Assembly (NCBI GenBank): GCA_000818945.1
Contig: KN805404.1
Location: 91,718-155,717, forward strand
Source: Schizochytrium sp. CCTCC M209059
Lineage: Eukaryota; Sar; Bigyra; Thraustochytrida; Thraustochytriidae
Reading direction: 5' to 3'
Length of the DNA stretch: 64,000 nt
In this document: piece by piece, positions 21,501 through 30,675 of the stretch
Layout: the number at the start of each line of letters is the position of its first letter
Numbering within the stretch: position 1 is the first letter of the stretch
Translations under genes and position numbers: made by a program
The notes under the pieces: generated by a model
What the model saw: the letters and a program-made list of their open reading frames with translations, nothing else
What the model was told of the DNA's origin: nothing
Database searches by the model: none

Positions 21501-24500
21501 ACATAAGCTTGGGCACGACGGAGGCACCTAACTGGGCATACGGTCCGAAGACCTGTGCGTCATCTGAGCCAACGTCGTCTCCTGTGCAAGGGCCAACGAT
21601 ACCCACACAATCGCCGACAGTACCAACGCAGGCCCCAACAGCACCGACACAGGCGCCAACTGCGCCGACGCAAGCACCGACTGCACCAACAGGGGCACCA
21701 ACGGACTCGACGCAGTCACCGACGACGCCAACGGGTGCAGGTTCAGTCCCAACCCAGGCCCCAACGCTTCCTCCTTCAGAGTGCTATACAGATGGTTTTC
21801 GATTCGTCAGAGATGACGGCGTACAACCTTACGAAGTCACGACAACGGACGCCAGCTTGGAAGCCTGCCAAGAAGTTTGCGCAGCGGACGATGCGTGCCA
21901 GTACTTTGCCATCAAGCTATCAGCATCGAACGCGGGTCAATGCGAGCTTTTCTCAGACATAAGCTTGGGTACGACGGAGGCACCGAATTGGGCATACGGT
22001 CCAAAGACCTGTACGTCATCCGAGCCAACGTCGTCTCCTGTGCAAGGGCCAACGATACCCACACAATCGCCGACAGTAACAACGCAGACCCCAACAGCAC
22101 CGACACAGGCGCCAACAGCGCCGACGCAAGCGCCAACTGCACCGACTCAAGCACCGACCGCACCAACACAGGCGCCAATAACTGGGCATACGGTCCGAAG
22201 ACCTGTGCGTCATCTGAGCCAACGTCGTCTCCTGTGCAAGGGCCAACGATACCCACACAATCGCCGACAGTACCAACGCAGGCCCCAACAGCACCGACAC
22301 AGGCGCCAACTGCGCCGACGCAAGCACCGACTGCACCAACAGGGGCACCAACGGACTCGACGCAGTCACCGACGACGCCAACGGGTGCAGGTTCAGTCCC
22401 AACCCAGGCCCCAACGCTTCCTCCTTCAGAGTGCTATACAGATGGTTTTCGATTCGTCAGAGATGACGGAGTGCAGCCTTACGAAGTCACGACAACGGAC
22501 GCCAGCTTGGAAGCCTGCCAAGCTGTTTGCGCGGCGGATGATGAATGTTCATACTTTGCCATCAAACTATCGGCATCGAACGCGGGTCAATGCGAGCTTT
22601 TCTCAGACATAAGCTTGGGCACGACGGAAGCACCGAATTGGGCATACGGTCCAAAGACCTGTACGTCATCCGAGCCAACGTCGTCTCCTGTGCAAGGGCC
22701 AACGATACCCACACAATCGCCGACAGTACCAACGCAGGCCCCAACAGCACCGACACAGGCGCCAACAGCGCCGACGCAAGCGCCAACTGCACCGACTCAA
22801 GCACCGACCGCACCAACACAGGCGCCAACGGACTCGACGCAGTCGCCAACGACGCCAACAGATTCAGGATCCGGGCCAACCCAAGCTCCGACGCTACCTC
22901 CGTCAGAGTGCTATACAGATGGTTTTCGATTCGTCAGAGATGACGGAGTGCAGCCTTACGAAGTCACGACAACGGACGCCAGCTTGGAAGCCTGCCAAGA
23001 AGTTTGCGCAGCGGACGATGCGTGCCAGTACTTTGCCATCAAGCTATCAGCATCGAACGCGGGTCAATGCGAGCTTTTCTCAGACATAAGCTTGGGCACG
23101 ACGGAGGCACCGAACTGGGCATACGGTCCGAAGACCTGTACGTCATCCGAGCCAACGTCGTCTCCTGTGCAAGGGCCAACGATACCCACACAATCGCCGA
23201 CAGTACCAACGCAGGCCCCAACAGCACCGACCCAGGCGCCAACGGATTCAACCCAAGCGCCGACGTCGCCCACGCAAGCGCCAACTGACATAGGCTCGGG
23301 GCCAACCCAAGCTCCAACGCTTCCTCCTTCAGAGTGCTACACAGATGGTTTTCGATTCGTCAGAGATGACGGTGTACAACCTTACGAAGTCACGACAACG
23401 GACGCCAGCTTGGAAGCCTGCCAAGAAGTTTGCGCGGCAGATGATGAATGTTCATACTTTGCCATCAAACTATCGGCATCGAATGCGGGTCAATGCGAGC
23501 TTTTCTCAGACATAAGCCTGGGAACGACGGAGGCAGCGAATTGGGCATATGGACTCAAGACTTGCTCAGAGGGTACGCCTACGCAGTCGCCAACGCAGTC
23601 TCCAGGTGCTATTACCACGAATGGTCCCACGGGAGCACCCACCGAAGCGCCAACGTTTCCACCTAGCGTTTGCTTTACAGAGGGTCAGCGCTTTACACGC
23701 TCAGACGAAGCAGGGGAACCAATCGATACGATTTCATCGGCGCTCTCCGCTGACGCCTGCCAAGCCAATTGCGCGCTTACCACTGGATGCGAGTACTTTG
23801 CCTTTCGCTATGCGGGAGCCAATCCCGGACGGTGCGAGCTGTATAGCTCCATTGAGGCAGGAACAACCTCGTCTTCCATCTGGCTCACGGGGCCTCGATC
23901 GTGCGTCTCTGTACCGACTCCGGCTCCTATTCGTAGCCCCACGAGCTCGGCGACAGAGTGCTATACGGAGGGCTTTCGATATGAACGCGTAGATGGCGAG
24001 CAGCCCTTTGAAACCATTACCACAGACACTGACGCTGACGCGTGCCAGGCGGCATGCCAGCTAAGCAACGAGTGCACTCACTTTTCAGTCAAGCTATCTG
24101 GGTCTAATGAAGGCCAGTGCGAGCTCTTTTCCAACATCGAAGCTGGAACGAGAAGCGCGCCTCTATGGGTACTAGGTCCACGCTCGTGTTCAGAAGACAC
24201 GTTGTCTCCAACCGCGTCAGAGGAGCCGACGTCCACGCCAACGGCGTCCCCGACGAGCTGCTTTGCAGACGGGGCGAATTGGGCAGATAATCCTTTTGAA
24301 ACACTCACGGGGATAGAGTCTGCCGAGGCATGCCAAGCCGAGTGCCTTGCATCCGATGCGTGTGTTGTTTTCTCCTACAACTTTCGAGGACGAAACGAGG
24401 GAAGGTGCGAGCTGCTGACAACGACATATAGTGGTCTGAATCTTGCAAACAATTGGATCTCTGGCCCCAAGGTATGCGGCTTGACCTTCTCACCGACGTT

Positions 24501-26640
24501 TTCGCCCTCTGCACTCACGACGCCGCGGCCAACCCGAAGTCCGACGGGATTTCCAACAACACTTCGGCCAACGCCATCGCCAACAACGCTTTCTCCCACG
24601 GCATCTCCTACGGAGAGGCCAACGACTGCGGAACCGACGTCATCTCCGACAAATGCACCGCTTGCTCTTGCCGAGGATGAACTTGAGGCGTGGGAAGACT
24701 TTTACCTGGCTCTGAACGGAGAGTCGTGGTACACGTGCGGAACGATCGACGACCCTTGCAATTACCCGAGCTGCGATGAGGACTCGCAGACAGAGGGCCG
24801 ATACGTAGTGTGCATGATTCCTGTCGAGCGACGTAATTTGCTCAAGCAACGGTGGTCGTCGTTCCGAAAATTGCAGGAATCCGTGGCCAGCGTTGTGGAG
24901 ATCGTTCTTCCAGACAATGGCCTCGAGGGCGTCTTGCCTGCCGAAATCATGGAGCCCTTTACGAATTTCCAGCTCCTCAATCTGTCTGGAAATGACATTA
25001 CTGGAGACGGCCCGGATGGCTGTGTCGACATCCAGCGGTGCTACGAGGTCGGCGTGATCTGTGATGTCCCAAACTTGTGCGGAGAAGCTTTCGGTGTGAA
25101 CCCAGATGGGACCCCTGACTGGACGCCGCCAACAGATGGTGAGACGGACATGTATCCGCTCATCGAGCTTGAAGTCGGGGAATCTGTGTTTTTCAATTTC
25201 AGCGAAGACAGCAACGTGGTGCAGATGAGTTCACAAACGGCCTTTGAGAACTGCGAATTTTCAGGTTCTGTTGTCCTGGCCTCTGCATCGCAGGGTTCTT
25301 ATCGCTTCGTGGCCAAGAAAGAAGACGCCGGAGACACGGTGTACATTGCGAGCTCGCTGCCGACCTCTTCGCACGAGAGCTGCGAGAATGGCCAGCGCGT
25401 CGCCATCGCCGTCGAGGGGACGACGACTGCGCCCACGAGCGAGGCCGTTGACCCGGGCGACGACGGTGATAACGGTGTGCCTTGGTGGGTGATCCTGCTC
25501 GTGGCGCTGGTGCTCCTCTGCTGCGTGCTGCCCTGCTTACTGTGCTTGCTGCTCGCCTGCGCGCAGCGGTGCTGCCCCGAGCGGGTCCCTGAGCGCCTCG
25601 CCAAGCCCCTCGACCGCTTTGTGCACGTGGGCTCCGCCAACAACAGGAGGGACCAGGCGCTCGGGTTCCCAGACCCGGACGGCCTTGCGCCGTACACCGC
25701 GCTGCCGCCCAGGCACCAGCGATCCGCGCCGCCGGTGCTGGAGACGGGCTTCGCGGGCTTCGCGGGCCCCGCTGGGCCCACGCCCGCCCCTACGCCCGCG
25801 TCGTCGCCCACGGCGGCGTCGGCGTCGAGGCGCGGCATGGCGGCGACGGCGACGGCGACGGCGGGCCTGCCAGGCGACGACGCTGCTGCAGGGGCTGCTG
25901 CAGGGGCTGCTGCCGGTCGCGCGGGAAGGCGCAGGCCGACAAGGTACGACTCGACCGCCATGGAGGTCTTTTTCGCGCCGCACGCAGTGGACGGAGTGCT
26001 GGTGGCTAGCGAGCACGGCGACGTCTTCATGGACGAAGAGGATCGCCGGGCCGCCGCCCTGCGCGAGAACCCATCGCTCAAGCAGGCCAAGTTGCAGGCC
26101 TTGGCCATGAGTACGGTGGTCTCGCGCCCCATCAGCAGCATGGAAGACCTGCTCCGCGAAGCAAACCTCGAGCAGCACATTCCCCACTTTCGGAGCGAGC
26201 ACATGGACCTTGAGGCAGTCACATTTGCCAGCGAGGGCCAGCTCCGTGAGCTCGGGCTTTCCATGGGCGAAGCGGTCCGTTTGCGTCACATCACGCGGAC
26301 GCTGCAGCGCAAGCTGGCCCAAACCGCTTCTGCTCCTGCGACTGGGGCCGTGACTAGCACAACACCCAGTGGCACACCCTTGCGCGGTGTCTTGAAGAAG
26401 CCGGATCCAACTGCTTACGCCGTCCCTACGCAACGCGCTAAGTTTGGTCCAGGGGACCCTGTTACTGTGCACCGCGTAGGGTCCAAGGTACTTCGAGGCC
26501 GTATTACAGAGGTCCGTGACGCGGGTCACGCCACCCGTGAACCTCGCTACGTGGTGGAAATTGCTCAGCAGTCTCGGCAGGGCGCGGCCGCGAGCGCACG
26601 GCAACAAGTCGTCCGTGAGTCCGAACTGCGAGCACCGTAA
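18569..26640 (+). CDS. PAN/apple-repeat transmembrane receptor with cytoplasmic SAM domain (frame broken near 22179)
   Basis: Large single-pass surface protein. I start at the ATG at 18569 because the next 34 residues form a signal peptide (KQWTAAGIVIVALLTVLPALCIG). An LRR-like cap follows, then 14 PAN/apple-like modules with the core A-C-Q-x-x-C, C-x-x-F, G-x-C-E-L and a W before the last Cys. They are joined by mucin-like PTQAPT linkers. Modules 5-11 are nearly identical, while 1-4 and 12-14 are divergent. After a second LRR-like segment comes the membrane helix (VPWWVILLVALVLLCCVLPCLL, near 25480) and a cytoplasmic tail with a SAM domain (about 26135-26315) and a small basic beta-rich end. 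The frame shifts once at about 22179, where a 650-base repeat copy joins out of phase; dropping 650 bases gives one frame of about 2473 aa. Adhesion or carbohydrate/protein binding with signalling through SAM is inferred. The break may be an assembly error. Confidence 0.8.
20390..23580 (+). repeat. Seven near-identical PAN-domain plus PTQAPT-linker repeat units
   Basis: Units start at the GAGTGCTA(C/T)ACAGATGG sequence at 20390, 20846, 21323, 21779, 22429, 22906 and 23332. Spacings are 456, 477, 456, 650, 477 and 426. All are multiples of three except 650, which places the frame break in the fourth interval. Linkers vary in the number of PTQAPT hexapeptides, which explains the length differences. 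Confidence 0.93.
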
Positions 26641-27048
26641 CATATTTGTCTTCTACTGCCTATATAATCATGTGACATCCTTTCGGTCGTGTCAACTTTT
26701 CTTGTTCTTTTGTTCTGGTCTTTTTACCTTGTCTTTTACTGGCAATAGAACCATGTATCATCCTGCACCTGATATTTGAATTCTTGCACAATGATGCTCG
26801 AAAAGTGATCGCTCGCCAGGCGTAGCAAGGGGTGGCCACGGAAGGAGAAAGAGGACGTACTGGCCCTTCAAGAATGAAAGAGCATTTGTGTTCTTGCAAT
26901 GCCGGACACGGAGAAGCGTATCCGTGAGCAGATTAACAGAGGCGAACGATACTAGAGTGGAAAGACGTTTACCACGGAGAGGCACAATAGGTTAGCGTCG
27001 TTCTCGGCACGCACGCAGAGCAGCATGATCATCGAAGGCCTAATGCTA
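26641..27048. other. Convergent 3' spacer between PAN receptor and thioesterase
   Basis: About 400 bases between two stop codons on opposite strands. T-rich DNA at 26690-26740 follows the receptor stop. No gene or repeat is seen. Confidence 0.5.
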
Positions 27049-27978
27049 TCACGATGCTGAAGTAGCACCAGGCGTCGTACTTGGAGCAAAGGGGAAGGTT
27101 GTAGCTAGAGCGTCGGCTACGGAGGCAACGTTCTCAAAGAGAAAAAAGTGCCCATCTTCAGTAAAGTGTTGCGCGCCCAGCCAACGCGACGTGCTGGACT
27201 CAGTGTTATCGCTCGCAGTCGTGCCTTTGGCACCAACGAGTCCTGCCCAAGGGAGAATATCCGTAGGTTCGAGATCACTTCCGTAAAGAGCCTTGAGTGA
27301 GACATTTGCATGGTTGCCAAAGATGGCATCGGTGTCGCGCGAGCAACCAGCTGGTGACTCAGAAAAGGAAAATGTTTCGAGGAGTTCGTAGTCAGCTCGA
27401 AGTGGCGGGAGAATGAGAGCCCGGAAGGCAGCATGGTCGAGAACCTCCTTCGGAGTCCCTCCCTTGGCCGATATGTATTCGAGAAAGGCCGAGTCGCTCA
27501 TCTCCTTGACCTTGGGAAGTGATTCCAAAAGGTTTTGAGGAGCCCGCGAGGCGGCCACAACGAGGCGGACGGGCCATGCAGCGAGGTCAAAGCTGTCATC
27601 CTCAGCCTTGTCGACATCGCTCGGATTCAAGAGCGTCTCGAGGGTCTGCCACGCGACCTGGGAGCCCAGTGAGTAGCCAAAGAAGACGACGGCACGAGGG
27701 GCGCACGCTTGTTTCCGTAAAAGCTGACGGACTTCTCGGGCGACATCGGGGACAAGCTCCGTGAAGCTACGATACACGGGCTCTTTTGCCCGAGCAAGGC
27801 GGCCCGGAAGCGACACGCCAATCGTTGTAGCGTGGCCTTTCGCGGCCAAGTCCTTGGCGAGCGCCCGGACAGAAGGATGCGCAAGGTTTCCGCCTGCCCA
27901 GGGAAAGAAGAACACGAGAGCTTGTCCAGGAGCCGCGCTCGCGAGAACCTCGAGTCGCACTCTGCTCGGTCCCGTCAT
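27049..27978 (-). CDS. Type II thioesterase (OLAH/GrsT-like alpha/beta hydrolase)
   Basis: Probably hydrolyses acyl or aminoacyl thioesters from the carrier protein of a fatty acid, polyketide or peptide synthase. The open frame extends upstream to 28536 without a start in good context; the first ATG that precedes conserved sequence is at 27976-27978, giving 309 aa, within the family's 240-310 range. FFFPWAGGN near 24-32 matches the FPHAGG motif. The nucleophile elbow is FFGYSLGSQVAW with Ser near 101. GGTPKEVLDH and LPPLRADYELLETF are type II thioesterase hallmarks. The acid is probably in ALYGSDLEPTD near 228 and the His in EDGHFFLFE near 276. No synthase lies in the window. PUFA synthases of thraustochytrids are conceivable partners, which is inference only. 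Confidence 0.88.
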   Translation of the reverse strand: MTGPSRVRLEVLASAAPGQALVFFFPWAGGNLAHPSVRALAKDLAAKGHATTIGVSLPGRLARAKEPVYRSFTELVPDVAREVRQLLRKQACAPRAVVFFGYSLGSQVAWQTLETLLNPSDVDKAEDDSFDLAAWPVRLVVAASRAPQNLLESLPKVKEMSDSAFLEYISAKGGTPKEVLDHAAFRALILPPLRADYELLETFSFSESPAGCSRDTDAIFGNHANVSLKALYGSDLEPTDILPWAGLVGAKGTTASDNTESSTSRWLGAQHFTEDGHFFLFENVASVADALATTFPFAPSTTPGATSAS

Positions 27979-28178
27979 TGGCGTCAGCGACGGACGGCGA
28001 TAGGATCGATCGATCGTGCTGCGATGCCGGGCTGGGTCTGCCTGCGACGCTGCGCTCACGCACACAGTCAAATCGGCAAAAAACTCCAGCGGGTTGGGGC
28101 GGGTTTGGAGGTGTCCCCGCGCAGACGTATGTGCCAAGGGTGTGCGCGACCTGGGGACCTCGGCCGTTGGAAAGACAG

Positions 28179-28215
<37 letters not shown>

Positions 28216-28466
28216 ACTGTCGCTCTTCGCGACCTCGGGGCTTCTCGACGAATCGAACGGGCGGCAACCTGCGGACAGCGCCGACGGCCCCGAGGGCACT
28301 GGCAAACCCGTTTGGTGCGCAACGAGCAAGGCAGCGCGACGATAGACGGAGCTGTTTGGCTGGGTCCTTGGCGAGCTCTCCTGCGGTGTTCCTTTGTGCG
28401 GGCGCGTGGAGCAGACAGAGGACAGACAGCAGAGCAGAGGCGAGCCGAGCAGAGCAGGAACGAAAA
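27979..28466. promoter_or_regulatory. Divergent promoter region, thioesterase (-) and ARMC6 homologue (+)
   Basis: 488 bases between divergent ATGs. It contains a (GA)n tract at about 28184-28211, between the two starts. A GATCGATCGAT stretch lies near 28004-28014, and a repetitive AGAGCAGAGGC-type region precedes the plus-strand ATG. Confidence 0.55.
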
Positions 28467-30032
28467 ATGTCGTGCTCGTGCAACCACAACGAGGGCGGCG
28501 AGCAAGTCCGCGCCGACGGAAGTCTGCCAACGGCAAGTCTGGACGATGTCGCGGCGCAAATCCGCCGCGAGTTCGCAGAGCAAACGCCCGGGACCGCAGA
28601 AGCTTTCGAGGCCGCGACCAAGGCCGCCTTTGAGGCCGAACGAGCCGCCAAGCAAAAGAAAAAGACTATCTCGCAGGCCACGTTCGACGAGGTCGTCGAG
28701 GAAAACGTCGAGGAGTTCGGTCTTGATCTCGAAGAAGCCATGAAGGACGCCGTGGAACAGTTCAAGCAGCAGGGTGTGGACCTTTCGGCCCTCGTGACCA
28801 CCCCTGCTGAACGGGAAATTGACCAACGCGTCAAGGCCGAGGTGAGCGGCCTCGAGGAGGCCCTCAAGGACCCAGCCTGCTCCGGCGAGAGCCTTGAGCC
28901 GATTCTCGACCATCTCGCCGAGACGTGCCGGCTGGGTCCTGCCGAGCGCAAGGCAGCCGGACGCCATGGCGCCGTTGGAGCGGCCTCTTTTGTATGCAAG
29001 AAACTCTGTGCAGACGAAAAGGCAGTCGTTGCAGCGCTGCGGCTCCTCAAGGTCCTCGCTCAGAGCTTTGCGAACCGCGAGGTGTTTCCGCTGCAGGGTG
29101 CCGAGGCCGTGGTGGAGTGCCTTGCCCACCACGAAGATGTGCAAGACGTGCAGCACGCGGGCTTTGAGGCACTCGCTCAGTTCATTGCCAAGCACGAGGC
29201 CAACAAGCGCAACCTTAAAGATGCCAAGGTGAACGCACGTGTTCTTTCGAGTCTGCGCACGCACGCGGAGGATCCCAACGTGGTTGCATCGGCATGCCGC
29301 TTTGTTCGTGGCTTTCTCAGCGACGATGATCGCCGACCGGGCGTTCAGCCTGGTACGTTTGTCCGCGCTCGTGAGCTTGGTGAGGACTATCACAACGGTC
29401 TTTTGCAGCCGCTGGTGGCCATTCTCGCCAGCGAAGCGACCTTGGCCGAAGAAACGCAAGTAGCCTCTTTACTGGCGACCTTGCGCATTGCAGCCGTCAA
29501 CGACCTCATTTGCAAAAACTTTGCGAATGAAGGCGGTCTCGATGCCGCGCTTGTTGCTTTTGAAGCTTATGTGACGGAAGAGCTCGTGGCTGCGCAGGCG
29601 TGCATGCTTTTGATGGCGGTGAGCCGCAACGATGATATCAAGCGTACCGTCGGCAAAGGAAAGGGGCTGGGACTGCTCTTGCGAGCAATGGAGACTCACG
29701 CCACGTCCCCGCGCGTCGCCGAGCAGGCTCTTTCGTGTCTTAGTGTCCTTTGCTTGCGTCAACCCGAGAACTGCGAAAAGATTGCTAGTCTCGGCTGCCT
29801 CCAGCTCATCTGTGCTACCATGATGCAATTCCCGGAGGCCCCGGGTGTACAGCGTCAGGCCATCTCGACTTTGCGCAACATGGTGTCAAGCTGGCAGAAC
29901 AAGGATCTCTGTGGCCAGATTCTTGATCAGAATGCCGAGGATCTCATTCGCAAGGCTCGCGCCGCCCACCCAATCTGCGAGGAGGTCGCATATGCAGCTC
30001 TGCGCGACCTTGGTCTGAGCTATCATGCTTAG
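28467..30032 (+). CDS. Armadillo repeat-containing protein 6 (ARMC6) homologue
   Basis: 521-aa armadillo-fold scaffold protein. The frame is open further upstream, but the first ATG with good context (CGAAAAATG) is at 28467 and gives the N-terminus MSCSCNHNEGG. The ARMC6 signature helix ISQATFDEVVEENVEEFGLD near 68-90 is followed by AVEQFKQQGVDLSALV. Armadillo repeats run from about 140 to the C-terminus, with CLRQPENCEKIASLGCLQLI, ISTLRNMVSSWQNKD and KARAAHPICEEVAYAALRDLG in the last repeats as in animal ARMC6. Cytosolic or nuclear. Its molecular role is poorly defined in any organism. The length agrees with animal ARMC6 at about 475-500 aa. Confidence 0.9.
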   Translation: MSCSCNHNEGGEQVRADGSLPTASLDDVAAQIRREFAEQTPGTAEAFEAATKAAFEAERAAKQKKKTISQATFDEVVEENVEEFGLDLEEAMKDAVEQFKQQGVDLSALVTTPAEREIDQRVKAEVSGLEEALKDPACSGESLEPILDHLAETCRLGPAERKAAGRHGAVGAASFVCKKLCADEKAVVAALRLLKVLAQSFANREVFPLQGAEAVVECLAHHEDVQDVQHAGFEALAQFIAKHEANKRNLKDAKVNARVLSSLRTHAEDPNVVASACRFVRGFLSDDDRRPGVQPGTFVRARELGEDYHNGLLQPLVAILASEATLAEETQVASLLATLRIAAVNDLICKNFANEGGLDAALVAFEAYVTEELVAAQACMLLMAVSRNDDIKRTVGKGKGLGLLLRAMETHATSPRVAEQALSCLSVLCLRQPENCEKIASLGCLQLICATMMQFPEAPGVQRQAISTLRNMVSSWQNKDLCGQILDQNAEDLIRKARAAHPICEEVAYAALRDLGLSYHA

Positions 30033-30163
30033 CTAGAGACCACACGAGGATCCTTTTTCTCCAACGTGAGTAATTCTGTCCAGCAATGAGCAAGGAATAG
30101 CCAGCCAACCACAGCCAGCCAGCTGCGGTCAGGGCAAGGTCAGCTCAGGTCAGGTCAGAAATT

Positions 30164-30213
30164 AATTGTACGTAGTAAGAATACAGCCAATTGTACGTAG
30201 TAAGAATAGAGCT
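30164..30213. repeat. Two-copy 25-base direct repeat beside the gap
   Basis: Two copies starting at 30164 and 30189 share the 20 bases AATTGTACGTAGTAAGAATA. They sit directly before the T-run, G-run and N gap. Confidence 0.85.
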
Positions 30214-30228
30214 TCTTTTTTTTGGGGG

Positions 30229-30373
30229 NNNNNNNNNNNNNNNNNNNNNNNNNNNNNNNNNNNNNNNNNNNNNNNNNNNNNNNNNNNNNNNNNNNNNNNN
30301 NNNNNNNNNNNNNNNNNNNNNNNNNNNNNNNNNNNNNNNNNNNNNNNNNNNNNNNNNNNNNNNNNNNNNNNNN
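30229..30373. other. Assembly gap of 145 N flanked by G-runs
   Basis: N from 30229 to 30373, preceded by eleven T and five G and followed by eleven G. The missing piece probably begins and ends in a poly-G tract, which blocks sequencing. Confidence 0.98.
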
Positions 30374-30675
30374 GGGGGGGGGGGAAGGGAAAGGGGAATA
30401 CTCGCTCTTATCCTTGATCGATTCCAGCGATTTCCTTTTTAATCTAACTACCCTGGAAAGGGACCTGCGATGAGCGACTTGAAGCGAGGCTTGCCAGAAT
30501 TAAGCTCAAAAAGCATTAAGCTCACGCTTAGGAGGCCCATATCCCCCCTCGAGCTTAGCCAGGCCTACGGCCCAAGCTTGGTTAGAGCCATCTGCAGCGA
30601 AGGAGACTTCAATTAGAGCATCGAGAGGGACACAATCTTGGAGGAGCAGAATGCTATCGCGGCCTAGGTCTAGGC

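Larger units (their letters stand above)
30033..30675. other. Convergent spacer with assembly gap
   Basis: It holds AGCCAGCC/GGTCAG-type short repeats at 30098-30160, the 25-base direct repeat, the N gap, and 300 bases after it. A reading frame on the minus strand at 30506-30817 looks protein-like but overlaps the ankyrin gene's end in another frame; see rejected items. Confidence 0.5.

Noticed and set aside
20390..23580. CRISPR-like array
   Set aside because: The regular repeats are coding, with unit lengths of 426-477 bases and degenerate PTQAPT linkers, and the host is eukaryotic.
28068..29459. 463-codon minus-strand frame
   Set aside because: It is opposite the ARMC6 gene and its promoter GA tract, with no recognisable domain.
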